Positions 26,060 through 36,868 of a stretch of 64,000 bases of DNA are shown one piece after another. Position 1 is the first letter of the stretch. Every line of letters starts with the position of its first letter. The stretch comes from VXYL01 sp965243095 (GTDB lineage: Bacteria > Pseudomonadota > Gammaproteobacteria > Pseudomonadales > Azotimanducaceae). The notes under the pieces are model-generated. The model did not search any database and was not told the origin of the DNA. It saw only the letters and a list, made by a program, of their open reading frames with translations. The position numbers and the translations under genes are program-made. The stretch spans positions 1,054,001 to 1,118,000 of the forward strand of contig OZ251530.1 in NCBI GenBank assembly GCA_965243095.1, in the 5' to 3' direction.

Positions 26060-27217
26060 ATGGTGTCAACCGAGCAACGCCTTTTCGCGCCCGGCGATGG
26101 CTCCGCGCCGCCCGAATTGACCGGCCGCGCCGCGCAGCAGGCGGTGCTCTCGCGTTGCTTGGCGGACTTGGTGGGCGGCTCGGCGCCGCCACACAACGTG
26201 GTCTTGCTAGGGCCGCGCGGAAACGGCAAGACCGTGCTTCTGAACTGGCTCAAGGGCGCTTGCGCCGACGCGCCGCCGGTCGAGGTGCTACCGCTCACGC
26301 CCCGCGACGTTCCCGCTCCCCCGGCGTTGTTGCATGCCCTGCTACCGAGACGGGGTCTGGCCAAGCTGCTGCCGCGAAAGGTCGGCATCGCCTCCGTTGG
26401 CTCGGCCGAGTGGTCGCCGGCTGGGAACGGCTGGTGCCATCTGTCCAAAGAGCTGGCCGGGCGTTGCCAGCGAAAACCATTGGTGGTCTTGCTCGACGAG
26501 GCCCACACGCTCGATCTCGCCGTCGGCAGCGCATTGCTCAATGCCAGTCAGCAAGTGCGCGCCGAGGCGCCATTTTTGCTGGTGCTCGCTGGCACTCCAG
26601 GGTTGCCGACGCATCTCAACGCGATGGACACTTCGTTTTGGGGCCGCTTGGGAGAAGGGCTGCTTGGCGTGGGCCGCCTAACCGACGCGGCTGCCCGCGC
26701 GGCGTTGGTGAAGCCGCTGAAACGGCACGGAGTGGAGATCGAAACGGACGCATTGGACGCCGTGATCGAGGACAGCCAGCGCTACCCGTACTTCATCCAG
26801 CTTTGGGGAGATGCGTTGTGGCAGGAGCATCTGGCCAACCCCGGCGCTCGCCTCACCACCGCTACCACGGCGGCAGTGCGCGACGCGGTCGCCGCCCGCG
26901 TGGCGAACTACTACCAAGGCCGCTACCAAGAGTTGGCGGCCGCCGGGTTGTTGACGGCAGCCGCCGCAGTCGCCCCGTTTTTCCAAGGCGGCGTGGACGC
27001 CACGGCGTCCGAGCAAGACATCGATAGCGCCCTTCTGTCCGCCGGCATCGAAGACGCAGCCGACCGGTTCACCGTTTGCGACGGAATGAGCCGCCTCAGC
27101 TACATGTGGTGCCCGCCAAACCAGTTGCCACCGGTGGTTTGGAGCGCCGGCATTCCGTCGCTGACAACCTATGTGCTGGAACGCGTTCCAAAGTCGGCCC
27201 AACCCAATCGAGTATGA
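26060..27217 (+). CDS. AAA+ ATPase, copy 2, paired with a HsdR-N nuclease
   Basis: 385 aa, almost identical to the protein at 17768 (Walker A GPRGNGKT; Walker B LVVLLDEAHTL). Here the gene is followed after 46 bp by an intact nuclease-like gene in the same direction, so the pair looks like a functional two-gene module. The left junction is with the truncated ntrC copy. By analogy with other ATPase-plus-nuclease pairs I infer a defence or genome-maintenance role; nothing in the sequence proves it. Confidence 0.82.
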   Translation: MVSTEQRLFAPGDGSAPPELTGRAAQQAVLSRCLADLVGGSAPPHNVVLLGPRGNGKTVLLNWLKGACADAPPVEVLPLTPRDVPAPPALLHALLPRRGLAKLLPRKVGIASVGSAEWSPAGNGWCHLSKELAGRCQRKPLVVLLDEAHTLDLAVGSALLNASQQVRAEAPFLLVLAGTPGLPTHLNAMDTSFWGRLGEGLLGVGRLTDAAARAALVKPLKRHGVEIETDALDAVIEDSQRYPYFIQLWGDALWQEHLANPGARLTTATTAAVRDAVAARVANYYQGRYQELAAAGLLTAAAAVAPFFQGGVDATASEQDIDSALLSAGIEDAADRFTVCDGMSRLSYMWCPPNQLPPVVWSAGIPSLTTYVLERVPKSAQPNRV

Positions 27218-27263
27218 TCGCGGGCGACGACGCCATAGACGATGAGTGATCCGAGGAACGGCC

Positions 27264-28403
27264 ATGGCCCACAGTGAGAACTTTTTGCCGGAGTTTCGTC
27301 TGGCCGAGACCCCGGCTAAGCCGCGGAACAAGCTGCGGTGCCAAGTCCGCGACTACGAGGTGCCGGCAACGCCCGAGGAGCGCGTTCGCCAGCGGGTGTT
27401 GCATTGGCTGATCAACACGAAAGGATGGCGGAACCTGCGGCTTGAGAAGGCGTATCGGTGGGAAAGCGACCCCAACAGATCGCACATCCGGCCGGACATC
27501 GAGTTGCTGGACGAGAACGACCACGCCGTCGTTGTCGTGGAGTGCAAGCATGAGGAGGTGCCGCTGAGCAACGCGGTGGACGAGCAAGCCAAGGAGTACG
27601 CCATCAAGTCCGGCGCAGAGTACATCTGGGTTACCAATGGCGTGGAGCACAGGTTCCTGGTTGAGCACACATCCGAACCGCGATGGCGAGAGGTGAACTC
27701 CATTCCGCCACTCGGCGAAGAGTACGAGCCGCCGACCGGACGCGTCGCTTTCCCCGACATCGGCGATAGCGCTGAAGTCAGCCGGTACTTGGACGAGATG
27801 CAATTGGCACCGTTGACGGCGATGGCTGACGAGCGGGAGTTCACGTTGGCACTCTACAAGCTCCTATTCGAGGTCGCGAACGAGAAGCGCTTGCCGTACT
27901 CGCACGACGGAGTTCATGTGTTGGACTACACGGGAGTCGCCTTCCATCAGTTCTCGAATAGGAGCGGGGGCAGCTACTACACGCGGTACGCGGACTTCGT
28001 CGCCGCCACCCGAGGCCGCGTCGAGGCGATGTCCGTTGCCGTCAACATGTGGGACGACGAGGCCATCCGCCTTTGCATAGGAGTCTCGAAGGCGGAGCGA
28101 AAGCACCACGCTTTGCAACTCGACTTCGCGAAGAACTGCGAATGGAATGAGGATCGACGTTGTTGGGACGTGTACCACGATGGCGCGATGTCCCAAGTCA
28201 AGAGCGAGGTGGTTCTGGACGCCGTTCGAGAGTCCGGCTGTGGTCACTGGATTTACACGGACGATAACGACAAGGAGTGGGTGTTCCTAGGCGAGTTGCC
28301 GGAGGTTCAGTCGGTGAAGTGGAGGAACTCGAGGAAGTTCCTAGCCAACCTCCTGCACTACGGCATCATTCGAACCAACCTCCGCGAAGCCCGAAAGGCT
28401 TGA
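27264..28403 (+). CDS. HsdR-N-terminal-like PD-(D/E)XK nuclease domain protein
   Basis: 379-aa protein. Residues ~60-130 match the N-terminal nuclease domain of type I restriction HsdR subunits: HIRPDIELLDENDHAVVVVE then CKHEEVPLSNAVDEQAKEYA, giving the D...(E)xK pair (Asp of RPDIEL; ECK), and AEYIWVTNGVEHRFL. The C-terminal two thirds are not a helicase and I do not recognise them. The start ATG at 27264 is followed by AHSENFLPEF, which is also seen in the fragment at 17541. It follows the AAA+ ATPase gene directly and is probably its effector nuclease. Confidence 0.8.
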   Translation: MAHSENFLPEFRLAETPAKPRNKLRCQVRDYEVPATPEERVRQRVLHWLINTKGWRNLRLEKAYRWESDPNRSHIRPDIELLDENDHAVVVVECKHEEVPLSNAVDEQAKEYAIKSGAEYIWVTNGVEHRFLVEHTSEPRWREVNSIPPLGEEYEPPTGRVAFPDIGDSAEVSRYLDEMQLAPLTAMADEREFTLALYKLLFEVANEKRLPYSHDGVHVLDYTGVAFHQFSNRSGGSYYTRYADFVAATRGRVEAMSVAVNMWDDEAIRLCIGVSKAERKHHALQLDFAKNCEWNEDRRCWDVYHDGAMSQVKSEVVLDAVRESGCGHWIYTDDNDKEWVFLGELPEVQSVKWRNSRKFLANLLHYGIIRTNLREARKA

Positions 28404-28454
28404 TGGTGACACGCATGGCGAGGACGACCCGCCTTTGCGAGTGTTGACCAACCG

Positions 28455-29862
<1,408 letters not shown>

Positions 29863-29873
<11 letters not shown>

Positions 29874-30990
29874 TGGCACCTCCCGCACACGCGCTTGCGC
29901 TGTTTTCGATCGGCGCCCGGCGCACCGGCAGATAGAACGAAAACGCCGTGCGCCCGGGTTCGCTCTCACATTCCACCAAGCCGTTGTGCCGCGCCAGGAT
30001 CGCTTGCGTGATGGCAAGGCCCAGGCCGGAGCCGTCCGGACGGCCGCTGATGGTGGGATAGAAGATGCGCTCGGCGATGTCCGGCGGGACGCCCGGGCCG
30101 TTGTCGATGAAATCCACGTTGGCGACGAGGCGGTGCCGGCGCGCGCCGATGGTGAACTGGCGCATCACGCGGGTGCGCAGGCGGATGATGGGCGTCGAGA
30201 CCTCGCGCAGCGCCCAGGCGGCGTTGCCGAGCACGTTCAACGCGGCCTGCACCAGCTGCTCGAAATCCGCGTCGATCTCCGGCAGGCTGGGGTCGTAGTC
30301 GCGCTCGAACGCGATGGGCGCCGAGGATTCCGCGCGCACCAACTTGACCACCCGTTCGATGACGTGGTGGACGTTCACCGGAGCGAAGGCGGGCGGGCCG
30401 TTCGGGCCCAGCATTCGATCCACCAGTTTCCGCAGCCGATCCGCCTCGGCCATGATGACCGAGGTGTACTCGCGCTCGCCGGCCTCCAACTGCCGTTCCA
30501 GCAATTGCGCGGCGCCGCGAATGCCGCCCAGCGGGTTCTTGATCTCGTGCGCGAGGCCGCGCGCCAGCTTGCGCATGGTCTCCTGCAAGGTGACGTGGCG
30601 CTCGTCTTTGTCGATGCGGATGAAGCGGTCGAGACGCTCGAACTCCACCAGCAGCTCGGTGGGCGAGAGCGGGCTGATGGAATAGTTGACGCGCACCAAG
30701 CCTTCCGGCAGATAGAGCGGCACTTCGCGTTTGGTGAACGGGCCGCCGGTGTCCAACACCGCCCGCAACGCGCTCGGAGCGGCGTGTGCGTCCGCCAACA
30801 ACTTGCCGATGGGGAGGCCTCGGGCGCGCGCCGCGCTGCGCCCGAACAGCGCTTCGGCGGATTGATTGAGGTAGGTGACGCGGAAGGCGTCGTCGTCCGC
30901 GGCGTCCACCACGGCCACCGCGGTGGTGAGCTGATCGAGGATGTCGCGGTAGGTGGCCACGGTGGTGGGGTCAAGCAAAAAGTGTTCCAT
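29863..30990 (-). CDS. ntrB: Nitrogen regulation sensor histidine kinase NtrB
   Basis: 375-aa cytoplasmic kinase/phosphatase for NtrC. PAS domain (~10-110: YRDILDQLTTAVAVVDAADD), dimerisation/phospho-acceptor H-box GLAHEIKNPLGGIRGAAQLL, N-box around LNVLGNAAWAL, and ATP-binding loops DNGPGVPPDIAERIF and GSGLGLAI. I chose the ATG at 30990 (MEHFLLDPTTVATYRD), which fits the family start; an upstream ATG at 31086 would add a low-complexity extension. No glnA is in the window. The last codons are copied at 17705-17750. Confidence 0.93.
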
Positions 30991-31129
30991 TTCTGGGCAG
31001 GGCGCTGCGGGGCACCCGCCGGCGTGGGCGGCCGGGTGCTTCTGCACCTTTTTGGAGCGATCAATTAGAGCAGAATACGGCGTCATGTTCCAATTTGGTG
31101 CATGAACTGAGATTGGAAGCTGTTCGGAT

Positions 31130-32899
31130 CTAAGTGTTCTCCCCTGCCCCGTCGCGCGCCCCGTCCTCCGTCAAGGTCAAGCGCAGCACCTCCTCGGTGG
31201 TGGTCGTGCCGTGGGACGCCTTCAGCAGCCCGTCCTGCAGCAACGTGCGGTGGCCTTGTTCCTTGTGGGCGAAGCGGCGCAGATCGTTCAAGTGGGCGCC
31301 GGAGACGATCATCTCCTGCATCTCCTGCGACATGGGCACCAGCTCGTAGATGCCGAGGCGGCCGCGGAAGCCGGTGTGCTGGCAGGCCGGACAGCCCTCG
31401 GTGCGCAGCCATTGATCGCCCACCAAGTCCGCCGCCACGCCGCTGAGCAAATCCTCCACCAGGGCGGAGGGCGCGCTGGGCGTGGCGCAGTGGCGGCAGG
31501 CTTGGCGCACCAGCCTTTGCGCTTGCACGCCGCGCGTGGGCGCCGCCACCAGGAACGGCTCCACGCCCATGTCGATGAGGCGGGTGAAACTGCTCACGGC
31601 GTCGTTGGTGTGCAAGGTGGAGAGCACGACGTGGCCGGTGAGGGCGGAGCGAATGGCGATTTCGGAGGTTTCCAAGTCGCGCATTTCGCCGATCATGATG
31701 ACGTCCGGGTCCTGCCGCAGGATGTGGCGGAGCGCCGTGGCGAAGGTGTAGCCGATTTCCGCGTGGACTTGGATTTGGGTGATGCTCGGCATCTGGTATT
31801 CGACCGGGTCCTCCACCGTGATGATTTTCTTCACGCCGTCGTCCACCTCCTCCAAGGCGGCGGCGAGGGTGGTGGATTTGCCGGAACCGGTAGGGCCCGT
31901 GACCAGCGCGATGCCGTTGCTGGTGGCGAGCCAGCCGCGGAACATCTGCAGGTGGTCCGGCGCCATGCCAAGATTGGCCAGCGCCAGCTCGCCGCGCTCC
32001 TGCGCCAGCAGCCGCAGCACGATGGATTCGCCGAAGGCACACGGCACGGTGGAGACGCGGATGTCCATCTCCTTGCCGGAGATGCGCTCGCCGATGCGCC
32101 CGTCTTGGGGGCGGCGGCGTTCGGCGATGTCCAAACCGGCGATGAGCTTGACGCGGGAGGCCACCGCCGGGAAGCGTTCGATGGGCTGCGTGAGGCGGCT
32201 GTGGAGAATGCCGTCCACGCGCATGCGCACGAGGAACTGCTCTTCGGACGGCTCGATGTGGATGTCCGAGGCGCCCAGATCCACGGCTTGCGCCAGCAGA
32301 TTGTTCACCAGCGCGATGATGGGGGCTTCCTCGGCGAGTTCGCGCAGCCGCTTGGCGTCGTCGCCGGAGAACAGCGACTCCATCTCGCGTTCCTTGCGCA
32401 CGTACTCGAGCAGGCGGTCGAGCTGGTGGTTGGCCATCAGGCAAAAGTCGACGCGCTCGCCGGAGTGGAAGTAGTTGAGGGTTTCCAACAGCGTGCGGCT
32501 TTGGATGTCGCGGGCGGCGCAGCAGAGGGCGTCCGGCTTGGCCGGGGTTTGTTCGCCCTGCTCCTCCCCGGCCGCGCCATCGCTCTGCTGTTCCGCCGGC
32601 CACAGCACCACCTCGTTGTCGAGCAGCCAGTCCAGCTTGATGGCGGACTGGGACATGTGCCGGTACACCGCCTGATGATCGGGCAGTTCGCCATCTTCGC
32701 GCAGGTAGGCGACGCCGAGATGTTCGGCGAGGTGGCGCAGCAGGGCGTCCTCGGACAACGCGCCGATGCCCACCAGCAACGCGCCGAGATTGCCCCCGGC
32801 GTTTTGCTGGATTTGGCGGGCGCGTTCCAAGTCCGCCGCTTGCACCGCCCCGCGCGCCAACAGCTTGTCGGCAAAAGCCTTGTCGGCTACAGCTACCAT
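31130..32899 (-). CDS. GspE/PilB/MshE-type secretion ATPase
   Basis: 589-aa hexameric ATPase that powers a type II secretion, MSHA-pilus or type IV pilus machine. The N-terminal domain is of the MshEN kind (ADKLLARGAVQAADLERARQ), followed by Walker A TGPTGSGKSTTL, the Asp box (ITVEDPVEYQM), Walker B DVIMIGEMRD, the His box and a C-terminal four-Cys zinc site (CRHC ... GCPACQHTGFRGR). The start at 32899 was chosen because the region upstream is a poor match. A TAGAAT lies 8 nt before the ATG. No other pilus or secretion genes are next to it. Confidence 0.9.
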   Translation of the reverse strand: MVAVADKAFADKLLARGAVQAADLERARQIQQNAGGNLGALLVGIGALSEDALLRHLAEHLGVAYLREDGELPDHQAVYRHMSQSAIKLDWLLDNEVVLWPAEQQSDGAAGEEQGEQTPAKPDALCCAARDIQSRTLLETLNYFHSGERVDFCLMANHQLDRLLEYVRKEREMESLFSGDDAKRLRELAEEAPIIALVNNLLAQAVDLGASDIHIEPSEEQFLVRMRVDGILHSRLTQPIERFPAVASRVKLIAGLDIAERRRPQDGRIGERISGKEMDIRVSTVPCAFGESIVLRLLAQERGELALANLGMAPDHLQMFRGWLATSNGIALVTGPTGSGKSTTLAAALEEVDDGVKKIITVEDPVEYQMPSITQIQVHAEIGYTFATALRHILRQDPDVIMIGEMRDLETSEIAIRSALTGHVVLSTLHTNDAVSSFTRLIDMGVEPFLVAAPTRGVQAQRLVRQACRHCATPSAPSALVEDLLSGVAADLVGDQWLRTEGCPACQHTGFRGRLGIYELVPMSQEMQEMIVSGAHLNDLRRFAHKEQGHRTLLQDGLLKASHGTTTTEEVLRLTLTEDGARDGAGENT

Positions 32900-32951
32900 G
32901 ATGGCGGATTCTACCCGCCCTCGGCCGGCTCTTTGGCGTGGGCGGCGCGGG

Positions 32952-34028
32952 TCAACGATAGGCGGCTTGTTGCAGCCGCGCCACGAAGTCCTCCTCGTCG
33001 GCGCAGGAGAGCGCCGCGAGCCCGGCGTCGTCCACGTCGGCGTCGCGGAAGATCGGTTCGTGGAGCGGAAAGTCCGCCGCGACTTCCAAGCCGCGGGCAA
33101 TCATCACCGCGCGCACCATCGACGCGCGGCGCTCCAGCTCCGTTTCGAATGCCTCGGCCAGCCCTTGCGCCATGCCTTGCGCCCTGCCCGTAGCCAGCGC
33201 CTCCGCCCGCGCCTTGTCGCGCAGCGAGCGGAGCATGAGGTCGTCGTCCGGGCCGGTGCCCTCGCGCTCGCCAAGCACCGCGCCAAGGCGCTCCAGACAC
33301 TGCACGGTTTGCGGCGACAGTTCCTCCTCGTTCAACGCGGTATGGATCTGCTCCGCCGTCCAGCCGGGAAACGCGCGGCTCTCGGCCACCACCTCGAGCT
33401 TGTCGGGCTTGCAATCGTTGCGGGCGTAGATGGTCATGCCCGGGCGCAACCCCGCCGCCGGACGCGGCGACTGATCCGGCACGTCCACCCACAACTCGGG
33501 AAAGCCCCACGCCTCGTACAGCTTCAGCTTGTGTCGCCGCACATCGGTTGTGCGGTCCACTTCCAGCACCACGTCCGGGTACTGGTTTTGGCCCACCACC
33601 ATCCTTTCCGGGCCGACGATCCGCGGCTGTTCCGGGTGCAGATACAGCGTCTGATCCGCCTCCATCATGCGCGTCGGCCGCCCGTCCTCGCCCAGAAGCG
33701 TGAGGCTCATGGTGCCGAAGCAAACGATGGCCTTGCCACGCACTGCCGCGATCCGCTCGGCCAAGGCCGCCAGCCGATGCGACGGCCGCTCGTGGAACGG
33801 GCTGACATCCTCGGACACCATCGCGGTTTCCGTGGCGCCGTCCCAAAACTCCAAGCGACGGTCGTAGTGTTCCAGTTCGCCGCGGCGCAGACGAAACGAC
33901 TTGTAGCCGCCGTCAAAGCCCAACTCCTCCAACGGCGGCCCAGGCGTCGGGCGAAACGGCCCGCCGTTCGCGGTGGCAGGGAACACGGTTGTTTGGGATT
34001 GTCCCTTCGGGGTTGCTTGCTGGCGCAT
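32952..34028 (-). CDS. Uma2-family (DUF820) putative restriction endonuclease
   Basis: 358-aa protein with the Uma2 PD-(D/E)XK core: ADQTLYLHPEQPRIVGPERM, then YPDVVLEVDRTTDVRRHKLKLYEAWG (Asp...E-V-D, Lys), ELWVDV. The C-terminal ~120 residues are helical, ending with repeated acidic segments. The start is set by a good Shine-Dalgarno (GAGGAG) before the ATG at 34028. Function in cells is unknown; Uma2 proteins are common in genomes rich in mobile DNA. A second Uma2 gene lies at 35828. Confidence 0.82.
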   Translation of the reverse strand: MRQQATPKGQSQTTVFPATANGGPFRPTPGPPLEELGFDGGYKSFRLRRGELEHYDRRLEFWDGATETAMVSEDVSPFHERPSHRLAALAERIAAVRGKAIVCFGTMSLTLLGEDGRPTRMMEADQTLYLHPEQPRIVGPERMVVGQNQYPDVVLEVDRTTDVRRHKLKLYEAWGFPELWVDVPDQSPRPAAGLRPGMTIYARNDCKPDKLEVVAESRAFPGWTAEQIHTALNEEELSPQTVQCLERLGAVLGEREGTGPDDDLMLRSLRDKARAEALATGRAQGMAQGLAEAFETELERRASMVRAVMIARGLEVAADFPLHEPIFRDADVDDAGLAALSCADEEDFVARLQQAAYR

Positions 34029-34415
34029 GGCGATTCTCCTCGTCGCTGTGGATGGCCGGCCGACCACGCGCAACGCAAAGCGCCTAGCCGACTCGTCTAG
34101 GCGCCGATCCTATACCCACGCGCCGTGCGTTTGCAAATTATTTTTTATAAACAACAACTTAGTACAAATATGTACGAGACGCTAGGCGGTGGTCGGCCGC
34201 AACGCCGCTTGCAGACGTGGCGTATTCCTTCTCCAAACCGGCGATGGCTTCCTCGTGGCCACCACCCCATTGGCGGCGCGAATCGGCATTTTCCTACGCC
34301 TTCGTGCGCCCCCGTCTCGCGCAATTTCAGCGATTTCGCACACGCGGCCGGGCGAATGTCTCTAACGGCGGCGCCTGCGAGAGTGGCAAGATCGTCCCTT
34401 CAAGCGAGGGGTGCG
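34029..34415. other. Intergenic region with an AT-rich island, left of the IS4 element
   Basis: 387 bp without a gene I can support. Bases ~34128-34172 (ttgcaaattattttttataa and following) are strongly AT-rich in otherwise GC-rich DNA and could be a regulatory or foreign segment. The sequence ends in the palindromic target of the IS. Confidence 0.6.
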
Positions 34416-35775
34416 CCCCATAGGCGCTAACTTGTTTCCGGGTGTTGTGTTTGGTAGGTTGTGGTCCATCGCGACAAGGAGGTCTTGCGATGGATTTGAC
34501 GGGCTCGGATTGGAAGCTGCTGTCGTCGCTGCTGCCGGAGGACTGGGAACGGTTGGCGGCGGAGACGGGGGCGCTGAAGGGGCTTCGCAAGGACAAGTCG
34601 GCGGACGCGCTGCTGCGGACGCTGCTGATCCACTTGGCCAACGGCTGCTCGTTGCGGCACACGGTGGCGCGGGCGCGGGCGGCGGGGCTGGCGGACTTGT
34701 CGGACGTGGCGCTGATGAAGCGGCTGCGGAAGTCGGAGGAGTGGCTGCGGCGGCTGTGCGTGGAGTTGATGCGGGAGAGCGGGGTCGTGGCGGCGGCGGA
34801 TGCCGCGGCGGTGGCGGTGGACGGGACGACGGTGAAGGAGCCGGGCCCGGGGGGTTCGCTGTGGCGTCTGCACTACGCGGTGCGGCTGCCGACGCTGGAG
34901 TGCGGCCACTTCGAGTTGACGTCGGCCAAGGGGCCGGGGACGGGCGAGTCGCTGGCGCGCTTTCCGGTGCGGGCGGGCGATCTGGTGCTGGCGGACCGGT
35001 GCTACTCGACGGCGGCGGGGCTGCGGCACGTGGCGGACCGCGGCGGCCATGTGGCGGTGCGGGTGAACACGGCGGCGCTGCCGCTGCGCGACGCGGATGG
35101 CGAGCCGTTCGACCTGCTCGGCGCGGTGCGGACGCTGAGGCGGGCCGGCGCCGTGGGCAGTTGGCCGGTGCGGGTGGAGTCCGGGGGCGGCGAGCCGGTG
35201 GCGGGCCGGTTGTGCGCGATCCGCAAGACCCGCGAGGCGGCGCTGCTGGCGGTCAAGAAGCTGCGGCGGAAGGCGTCGCGCAGGCAGCGGCGGCTGCGCC
35301 CGGAGACGATCGAGTACGCCCGCCACGTGATCGTGTTCACGACCTTTCCGGCGGCGGAGTTCGACGCCGATGCGGTGCTGGGCTGGTACCGCCTGCGCTG
35401 GCAGGTGGAGCTGGTGTTCAAGCGCTTCAAGTCGCTGGCCGGCCTCGGCCACCTGCCGAAGCGCGACCCGACCAGCGCCCGCGCCTGGCTCTACGGCAAG
35501 CTGCTGACGGCCCTGTTGACCGAAAAGACCCTTCGCCACGCCGAAGCCCTTTCCCCCTGGGGCTTCGACTGGCGCCGGACGCTGCCGCAGCCGCTGGCGT
35601 GAGTTCGAGTTCGTCCTCCATCAAATCCAGCACGCGATCAACCCCGGGTTCACGCTGGTCGAAATGGTCCAACGCTGGCACGAAGTCTCCGGCTCGCTCG
35701 CCGACCCGCCGCGCAAACGCACTGTCCAAGTGGAGCGCTACTTCCCATGCCAATAACAAGTTAGCGCCTATGGGG
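34416..35775 (+). mobile_element. IS4-family insertion sequence, complete ends, 5-bp target duplication
   Basis: 1360 bp with 21-bp perfect inverted terminal repeats, whose inner 18 bp are CATAGGCGCTAACTTGTT (34416-34436) against the reverse complement at 35755-35775. The flanking direct repeat is GTGCG (34411-34415 and 35776-35780). Removing the element rebuilds the palindrome GCGAGGG-GTGCG-CCCTCGC, so it landed in the loop of a hairpin. One transposase gene inside, frameshifted near the end. Confidence 0.9.
34490..35602 (+). CDS. IS4-family transposase, C-terminus lost to a frameshift
   Basis: 370 residues with the DDE motif: Asp in VAVDGTTVKEPG, Asp in VLADRCYSTAAGL, and Glu in the YREK-type box YRLRWQVELVFKRFKSLAGL. 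Shine-Dalgarno AAGGAGG upstream of ATG 34490. The stop at 35602 is premature: the usual C-terminal end (REFEFVLHQIQHAINPGF ... RKRTVQVERYFPCQ, stop at 35754-35756) continues in another frame after about 35575. The element may therefore be inactive unless frameshifting restores it. Confidence 0.88.
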   Translation: MDLTGSDWKLLSSLLPEDWERLAAETGALKGLRKDKSADALLRTLLIHLANGCSLRHTVARARAAGLADLSDVALMKRLRKSEEWLRRLCVELMRESGVVAAADAAAVAVDGTTVKEPGPGGSLWRLHYAVRLPTLECGHFELTSAKGPGTGESLARFPVRAGDLVLADRCYSTAAGLRHVADRGGHVAVRVNTAALPLRDADGEPFDLLGAVRTLRRAGAVGSWPVRVESGGGEPVAGRLCAIRKTREAALLAVKKLRRKASRRQRRLRPETIEYARHVIVFTTFPAAEFDADAVLGWYRLRWQVELVFKRFKSLAGLGHLPKRDPTSARAWLYGKLLTALLTEKTLRHAEALSPWGFDWRRTLPQPLA

Positions 35776-35827
35776 GTGCGCCCTCGCGTTCCACCCCGAT
35801 GCTTGGCATCCGTGGTACGGTTCGAGC

Positions 35828-36673
35828 ATGAGAGCGACGCTGCAATCCGAAATCAACGGCGACTGGGAACGCGCCCCGGCGCGGCCGCCCGTTGACGCCG
35901 ACGACGGCTTCTACCGCTACGTGCCCGTGCCGCCCGTGTACCGCGACGAGGACGGCTACCCCATCGAGGACGGCATGTCGCAGAACGTGAACCATCAGGT
36001 GCAGACCGCGCACTGGCAGACCGTGCTGCAGCGCCGCTGCCCGACCGCGATGGTGGCCTCGGACCTGACCATGCCCTACAAGTGCGGCGACACCACCAAG
36101 GTGCTGGTGCCGGACCTGTTCGTGGCGCTGCGGGCGGAGCGGCGTGAGGATCGCCTCTCCTACCGGCTGTGGGAAAACCCGGTGCCGGAACTGGTGATGG
36201 AGATGCTGTCGGGTTCCACCTCCGACGCGGACGTTGGATCGAAGTGGCGCACCTACGAGCACATTGGCGTGCGCGAATACTTCCTCTTCGATCCGACGGG
36301 TCTCGAGCTGTCCACGCCTCTGGCCGGCTACCGGCTGCGGGCCGGGCGCTATCGGCCGGTTCGCGCCAACGGCGCGGGGCGGTTGCCGAGCCGCGTACTG
36401 GGCCTCGAGTTGCATGTCCAAGACGACCAACTGCGCTTCCGCGATCCGGAGACCGGCGAGGATCTCAGTACCTACGACGGCGCCGAAGACGGGCGACTGG
36501 CCGAGAAACAGGGGCGAGCCGCCGAGAAGCGCAGGGCGGACGAGGCCGAGAAAGCGCGATTGGCCGAGAGGCGCAGAGCGGACGCGCAGGAGGCCAGAGC
36601 GAACGCAGCCGAGCGCGAGGTGGCGCGTCTCAAGGCCCTCGTCTTCGACAAGGGCGGCGAACAGGCAGGCTAG
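35828..36673 (+). CDS. Uma2-family (DUF820) putative restriction endonuclease
   Basis: 281 aa. Uma2 core: KVLVPDLFVALRAERREDRL (Asp), NPVPELVMEMLSGSTSDADV (Glu), KWRTYEHIGVREYFLFDPTG. A long charged helix at the C-terminus (~210-275, many AEK/RRAD repeats) predicts a coiled coil. TACGGT stands 6 nt before the ATG, with no Shine-Dalgarno, so the message may be leaderless. It is only distantly similar to the Uma2 protein on the other side of the IS. Confidence 0.82.
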   Translation: MRATLQSEINGDWERAPARPPVDADDGFYRYVPVPPVYRDEDGYPIEDGMSQNVNHQVQTAHWQTVLQRRCPTAMVASDLTMPYKCGDTTKVLVPDLFVALRAERREDRLSYRLWENPVPELVMEMLSGSTSDADVGSKWRTYEHIGVREYFLFDPTGLELSTPLAGYRLRAGRYRPVRANGAGRLPSRVLGLELHVQDDQLRFRDPETGEDLSTYDGAEDGRLAEKQGRAAEKRRADEAEKARLAERRRADAQEARANAAEREVARLKALVFDKGGEQAG

Positions 36674-36748
36674 GGCCGGCGAGATATCCATTCCCGCGAA
36701 AGGATGCCCCTTGGGTATGCGAATTTTGGTGGCGTCTGCTCGGCACGT

Positions 36749-36827
36749 CCTGGGAGCGCGGGCGTCTCGCCCGCACAAGGTGAATACCCGTGAACGAAAA
36801 TGCGGGCGAGACGCCCGCGCTCCCAGC
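36749..36827. repeat. REP-like palindrome, copy 3
   Basis: Same arms as copies 1 and 2 and the same lead-in (tttggtggcgtctgctcgg...). It lies between convergent genes, the Uma2 gene and slmA. Confidence 0.9.
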
Positions 36828-36868
36828 ACCAGTCACCAGAGATTGTCGAACCCAGCGACGGGACCGGC

